NCBI GenBank assembly: GCA_016169945.1
Contig: JADLSH010000395.1
Location: forward strand, 2,086,501 to 2,150,500
DNA: 64,000 nt
Origin: Trachythela sp. YZ-2020
Lineage: Eukaryota; Cnidaria; Anthozoa; Malacalcyonacea; Clavulariidae
Reading direction: 5' to 3'
Shown: positions 58,301 to 64,000 of the stretch, one piece after another
Position numbering within the stretch: position 1 is the stretch's first letter
Layout: every line of letters begins with the position of its first letter
Program-made: the position numbers and the translations under genes
Notes under the pieces: model-generated
Told to the model about the DNA's origin: nothing
Database searches by the model: none
The model's input: the letters and a program-made list of their open reading frames with translations, nothing else

Positions 58301-61300
58301 GAAATTAGTGACATAACAATGAAATTAGTGACGTAACAATGAAATTAGTGATGTAACAATGAAATTAGTGACGTAACAATGAAATTAGTGACGTAACAAT
58401 GAAATTGGTGATGTGGCAATGAAATTAGTGATGTAACAATGAAATTAGTGACGTAACAATGAAATTAGTGACGTATCAATGAAATTGGTGACGTGGCAAT
58501 GAAATTGGTGACGTAACAATGAAATTGGTGACGTGGCAATGAAATTAGTGATGTAAGAATGAAATTAGTGACGTAACAATCAAATTGTTGCCATGGCAAT
58601 GAAATTAGTGGTGTAATAAAATAAATTAGTGACGTAACAATGAAATTACTGACGTAACAATGAAATTAGTGACATAACAATGAAATTAGTGACGTAACAA
58701 TGAAATTGGTGACGTGGCAATGAAATTAGTGATGTAACAATGAAATTAGTGACGTAACAATCAAATTGTTGGCATGGCAATGAAATTAGTGAGGTAACAA
58801 TGAAATTAGTGATGTAAAAAGTAAACTGATGAGGTAACAAGAAAGGTTGTGACGTAACAATGAAATTAATGACGTAAAAATTAAATTAGTGACGTAACAA
58901 TGAAATTAGTGACGTAACAATGAAATTAGTGGCGTAACAATGAAATTAGTGGCGTAGCAATGAAATTAGTGGCGTAACAATGAAATTAGTGGCGTAACAA
59001 TGAAATTAGTGGCGTAGCAATGAAATTAGTGACGTAACAATGAAATTAGTGACGTAACAATGAAATTAGTGACGTAACAATGAAATTAGTGACGTAACAA
59101 GGAAATTAGTGGTGTAATAAAATAAATTAGTGACGTAACAATGAAATTACTGACGTAACAATGAAATTAGTGGCGTAACAATGAAATTAGTGACGTAACA
59201 ATGAAATTGGTGACGTGGCAATGAAATTAGTGATGTAAGAATGAAATTGGTGACGTAACAATGAAATTAGTTAACGCCAAAGTAAGTGACGTAACAATGA
59301 AATTAGTGACGTAACAATGAAAGTAATTGTGTAACAATGAAATTGTTGGCATGGCAATGAAATTAGTGATGTAACAATGAAATTAGTGACGTAACAATGA
59401 AATTAGTGATGTAAAAATTAAATTAATGAGGTAACAATGAAAGTAGTGACGTTACAATGAAATTAGTGATGTAAAAATTAAATTAGTTGTGTGACAATGA
59501 AATTATTGACGTAAGAAAGAAATTAATGACGTAACAATGAAATTAGTGACGTAACAATGAAATTAGTGACGTAACAATGAAATTGGTGACGTGGCAATGA
59601 AATTGGTGACGTAACAATGAAATTGGTGACGTGGCAATGAAATTAGTGATGTAAGAATGAAATTAGTGACGTAACAATGAAATTGTTGGCATGGCAATGA
59701 AATTAGTGATGTAACAATGAAATTAGTGACGTAACAATGAAATTAGTGATGTAAAAATTAAATTAATGAGGTAAGAATGAAAGTAGTGACGTAACAATGA
59801 AATTAGTGACGTAAGAATTAAATTAGTGGCGTAACAATGAAATTAGTGACGTAACAATGAAATTGATGTGGCAATAAAATTAGTGACGTAACAATGAAAT
59901 GGGCGACGTAACAATGAAATGAGTGACGTAACAATGAAATTAGTGACGTAACAATGAAATTAGTGACATAACAATGAAATTAGTGACATAACAATGAAAT
60001 TAGTGGCGTAACAATGAAATTAGTGACGTGGCAATGAAATTAGTATGTAACAATGAAGTTAGTGGCGTAACAATGAAATATAGTGGCGTAAAAATGGAAT
60101 TAGTGACATAACAATGAAAGTAGTGACGTGACAATGCAATTAGTGACGTAACAATGAAATTAGTGACGTAACAATGAAAGTAATTGTGTAACAATGAAAT
60201 TGTTGGCATGGCAATGAAATTAGTGATGTAACAATGAAATTAGTGACCTAACAATGAAATTAGTGATGTACAAATTAAATTAATGAGGTAACAATGAAAG
60301 TAGTGACGTTACAATGAAATTAGTGATGTAACAATGAAATTAGTTGTGTGACAATGAAATTATTGACGTAAGAAAGAAATTAATGACGTAACAATGAAAT
60401 TAGTGACGTAACAATGAAATTAGTGACGTAACAATGAAATTAGTGACGTAACAATGAAATTAGTGACGTAACAATGAAATTAGTGACGTAACAATGAAAT
60501 TGGTGACGTGGCAATGAAATTAGTGATGTAAGAATGAAATTAGTGACGTAACAATGAAATTGTTGGCATGGCAATGAAATTAGTGATGTAACAATGAAAT
60601 TAGTGACGTAACAATGAAATTAGTGATGTAAAAATTAAATTAATGAGGTAAGAATGAAAGTAGTGACGTAACAATGAAATTAGTGACGTAAGAATTAAAT
60701 TAGTGGCGTAACAATGAAATTAGTGACGTAACAATGAAATTGATGATGTGGCAATAAAATTAGTGACGTAACAATGAAATGGGCGACGTAACAATGAAAT
60801 TAGTGACGTAACAATGAAATTAGTGACGTAACAATGAAATTAGTGACGTAACAATGAAATTAGTGACGTAACAATGAAATTAGTGATGTAACAATGAAAT
60901 TATTGACATAAGAGAGAAATTAGTGACGTAACAATGAAATTAGTGACGTAACAATGAAATTGGTGATGTGGCAATGAAATTAGTGATGTAACAATGAAAT
61001 TAGTGACGTAACAATGAAATTAGTGACGTATCAATGAAATTGGTGACGTGGCAATGAAATTAGTGATGTAACAATGAAATTAGTGACGTAGCAATGAAAT
61101 AGGTGACGTAACAATGAAATTAGTGACGTAACAATGAAATTATGAGGTAACAATGAAATTATGGCGTAACAATGAAATTAGTGGCGTAGCAATGAAATTA
61201 GTGATGAAATTGGTGACGTGGCAATGAAATTAGTGATGTAACAATGAAATTAGTGACGTAACAATTGAAATTAGTGGTAACAAGAAATTAGTGACGTAAC

Positions 61301-64000
61301 AATGAAATTAATGAACAATGAAATTAGTGACGTAACAATGAAATTAGTGACGTAACAATGTAACAATGAAATTAGTGACGTAACAATAAATTAGTGAAAA
61401 TTAGTGATGTAACAATGAAATTAGTGACCTAACAATGAAATTAGTGATGTACAAATTAAATTAATGAGGTAAGAATGAAAGTAGTGACGTAACAATGAAA
61501 TTAGTGACGTAAGAATTAAATTAGTGGCGTAACAATGAAATTAGTGACGTAAAAATGAAATTGATGATGTGGCAATAAAATTAGTGACGTAACAATGAAA
61601 TGGGCGACGTAACAATGAAATGAGTGACGTAACAATGAAATTAGTGACGTAACAATGAAATTAGTGACATAACAATGAAATTAGTGACGTAACAATGAAA
61701 TTAGTGATGTAACAATGAAATTAGTGACGTAACAATGAAATTAGTGATGTAACAATGAAATTAGTGACGTAACAATGAAATTGGTGATGTGGCAATGAAA
61801 TTAGTGATGTAACAATGAAATTAGTGACGTAACAATGAAATTAGTGACGTAACAATGAAAACAATGAAATTGGTGACGTAACAATGAAATTGGTGACGTG
61901 GCAATGAAATTAGTGATGTAAGAATGAAATTAGTGACGTAACAATCAAATTGTTGCCATGGCAATGAAATTAGTGGTGTAATAAAATAAATTAGTGACGT
62001 AACAATGAAATTACTGACGTAACAATGAAATTAGTGACATAACAATGAAATTAGTGACGTAACAATGAAATTGGTGACGTGGCAATGAAATTAGTGATGT
62101 AACAATGAAATTAGTGACGTAACAATCAAATTGTTGGCATGGCAATGAAATTAGTGAGGTAACAATGAAATTAGTGATGTAAAAAGTAAACTGATGAGGT
62201 AACAAGAAAGGTTGTGACGTAACAATGAAATTAGTGACGTAAAAATTAAATTAGTGACGTAACAATGAAATTAGTGACGTAACAATGAAATTAGTGGCGT
62301 AACAATGAAATTAGTGGCGTAGCAATGAAATTAGTGGCGTAACAATGAAATTAGTGGCGTAACAATGAAATTAGTGACGTAACAATGAAATTAGTGACGT
62401 AACAATGAAATTAGTGACGTAACAATGAAATTAGTGACGTAACAATGAAATTAGTGGCGTAACAAGGAAATTAGTGACGTAACAAGGAAATTAGTGGTGT
62501 AATAAAATAAATTAGTGACGTAACAATGAAATTACTGACGTAACAATGAAATTAGTGGCGTAACAATGAAATTAGTGACCTAACAATGAAATTGGTGACG
62601 TGGCAATGAAATTAGTGATGTAAGAATGAAATTGGTGACGTAACAATGAAATTAGTGGCGTAACAAGGAAATTAGTGACGTAACAATGAAATTACTGATG
62701 TAACAATGAAATTAGTGACGTAACAATGAAAGTAATTGTGTAACAATGAAATTGTTGGCATGGCAATGAAATTAGTGATGTAACAATGAAATTAGTGACG
62801 TAACAATGAAATTGGTGATGTGGCAATGAAATTAGTGATGTAACAATGAAATTAGTGACGTAACAATGAAATTAGTGACGTAACAATGAAATTAGTGACG
62901 TAACAATGAAATTAGTGACGTAACAATGAAATTAGTGACGTAACAATGAAATTAGTGACGTAACAATGAAATTAGTGACGTAACAATGAAATTAGTGACG
63001 TAACAATGAAATTAGTGATGTAACAATGAAATTAGTGACGTAACAATGAAATTAGTGATGTAAAAATTAAATTAATGAGGTAACAATGAAAGTAGTGACG
63101 TTACAATGAAATTAGTGATGTAACAATGAAATTAGTTGTGTGACAATGAAATTATTGACGTAACAATGAAATTGGTGACGTGGCAATGAAATTAGTGATG
63201 TAACAATGAAATTAGTGACGTGGCAATGAAATTGGTGACGTAACAATGAAATTGGTGACGTGGCAATGAAATTAGTGATGTAAGAATGAAATTAGTGACG
63301 TAACAATGAAATTGGTGATGTAACAATGAAATTAGTGACGTAGCAATGAAATTGGTGATCTAACAATGAAATTAGTTGTGTGACAATGAAATTATTGACG
63401 TAAGAAAGAAATTAATGACGGAACAATGAAATTAGTGACGTAACAATGAAATTAGTGACGTAACAATGAAAGTAGTGACGTTACAATGAAATTTGTGATG
63501 TAACAATGAAATTAGTTGTGTGACAATGAAATTATTGACGTAAGAAAGAAATTAATGACGTAACAATGAAATTAGTGACGTAACAATGAAATTAGTGACG
63601 TAACAATGAAATTGGTGACGTGGCAATGAAATTGGTGACGTAACAATGAAATTGGTGACGTGGCAATGAAATTAGTGATGTAAGAATGAAATTAGTGACG
63701 TAACAATGAAATTGTTGGCATGGCAATGAAATTAGTGATGTAACAATGAAATTAGTGACGTAACAATGAAATTAGTGATGTAAAAATTAAATTAATGAGG
63801 TAAGAATGAAAGTAGTGACGTAACAATGAAATTAGTGACGTAAGAATTAAATTAGTGGCATAACAATGAAATTAGTGACGTAACAATGAAATTAGTGATG
63901 TACAAATTAAATTAATGAGGTAACAATGAAAGTAGTGACGTTACAATGAAATTAGTGATGTAACAATGAAATTAGTTGTGTGACAACAATGAAATTATTG
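55375..64000 (+). repeat. 20-bp satellite, second block, running off the window
   Basis: Roughly 430 further units of the same 20-bp repeat. Long-range copies are clear: a segment at 57465-57674 recurs at 60000 (2,535 bp on) and one at 58646-58840 recurs at 62011 (3,365 bp on). Irregular places (61200-61400) show deleted half units. The array continues past 64000. Confidence 0.97.

Noticed and set aside
57465..62205. Open frames of 64-69 codons within the satellite
   Set aside because: They are translations of the 20-bp repeat (I-S-L-L-x-H/Y-V-T-N-F-type reading) and recur only because the array is duplicated.
51520..64000. CRISPR array
   Set aside because: Units are contiguous with no unique spacers, no cas genes, and the genome is eukaryotic. 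It is satellite DNA.
51520..64000. Telomere or subtelomere repeat
   Set aside because: The 20-bp unit has no TTAGGG-like content; nothing shows a chromosome end.

Overview
This is nuclear DNA from an animal, most probably a cnidarian (anthozoan or relative; inference). The real genes have GT-AG introns. They include two ADAR-type RNA editing enzymes and the first exons of a ciliary dynein intermediate chain, so a bacterial, fungal or plant source is excluded. The AT-rich background, the many short hairpin transposons, the CR1-like retrotransposons and a lineage-specific Myb/SANT gene family fit Cnidaria best. Nothing in the sequence names the species.

Layout. 1-1798 (+): 3' end of a gene whose four exons join an XPG/EXO1-type flap-nuclease region to a C-terminal HIRAN domain. 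2192-9220 (-): an eight-exon gene in tail-to-tail orientation, with a Myb/SANT-like N-terminus and a TDDVE-containing C-terminal region. It carries several one-base frame breaks, mostly at homopolymers. 9300-10206: hairpin repeats. 10569-14775 (+): ADAR copy 1. 14776-22480: its duplicated 3' flank, split by a roughly 4.6-kb APE-type LINE, followed by a third, exon-less copy of part of the ADAR intron. 23222-32807: a large nested palindromic region containing a 126-bp tandem repeat in both arms, a central minisatellite palindrome, gene fragments and a 3.7-kb foldback element. 32866-35000: two MITE-class elements. 35238-39235 (+): ADAR copy 2, with the same duplicated flank to about 41206. 41333-44555: a long-inverted-repeat element with a perfect 9-bp target duplication (Mutator-like). 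45604-50035 (+): the first two coding exons of DNAI3/WDR63. 51520-64000: a huge 20-bp satellite, interrupted by one 5'-truncated LINE, lying downstream of DNAI3 exon 2, presumably in its next intron, and running off the window.

How it fits together. The coding content is small; most of the window is repeats. The two ADAR genes are recent duplicates with intact catalytic residues, and differential insertions between the copies supply natural empty sites that date several transposons. The clearest candidates for undescribed biology are: (1) the XPG-HIRAN gene convergent with the Myb/SANT...TDDVE gene, possibly one mobile module; (2) the paired ADARs with an HGE in place of the usual HAE motif; (3) a 62-bp hairpin transposon with an 8-bp target duplication; (4) the 3.2-kb palindromic element carrying the same 81-codon ORF in both arms; and (5) the 20-bp satellite with a CRE-like TGACGTAA core in every intact unit.
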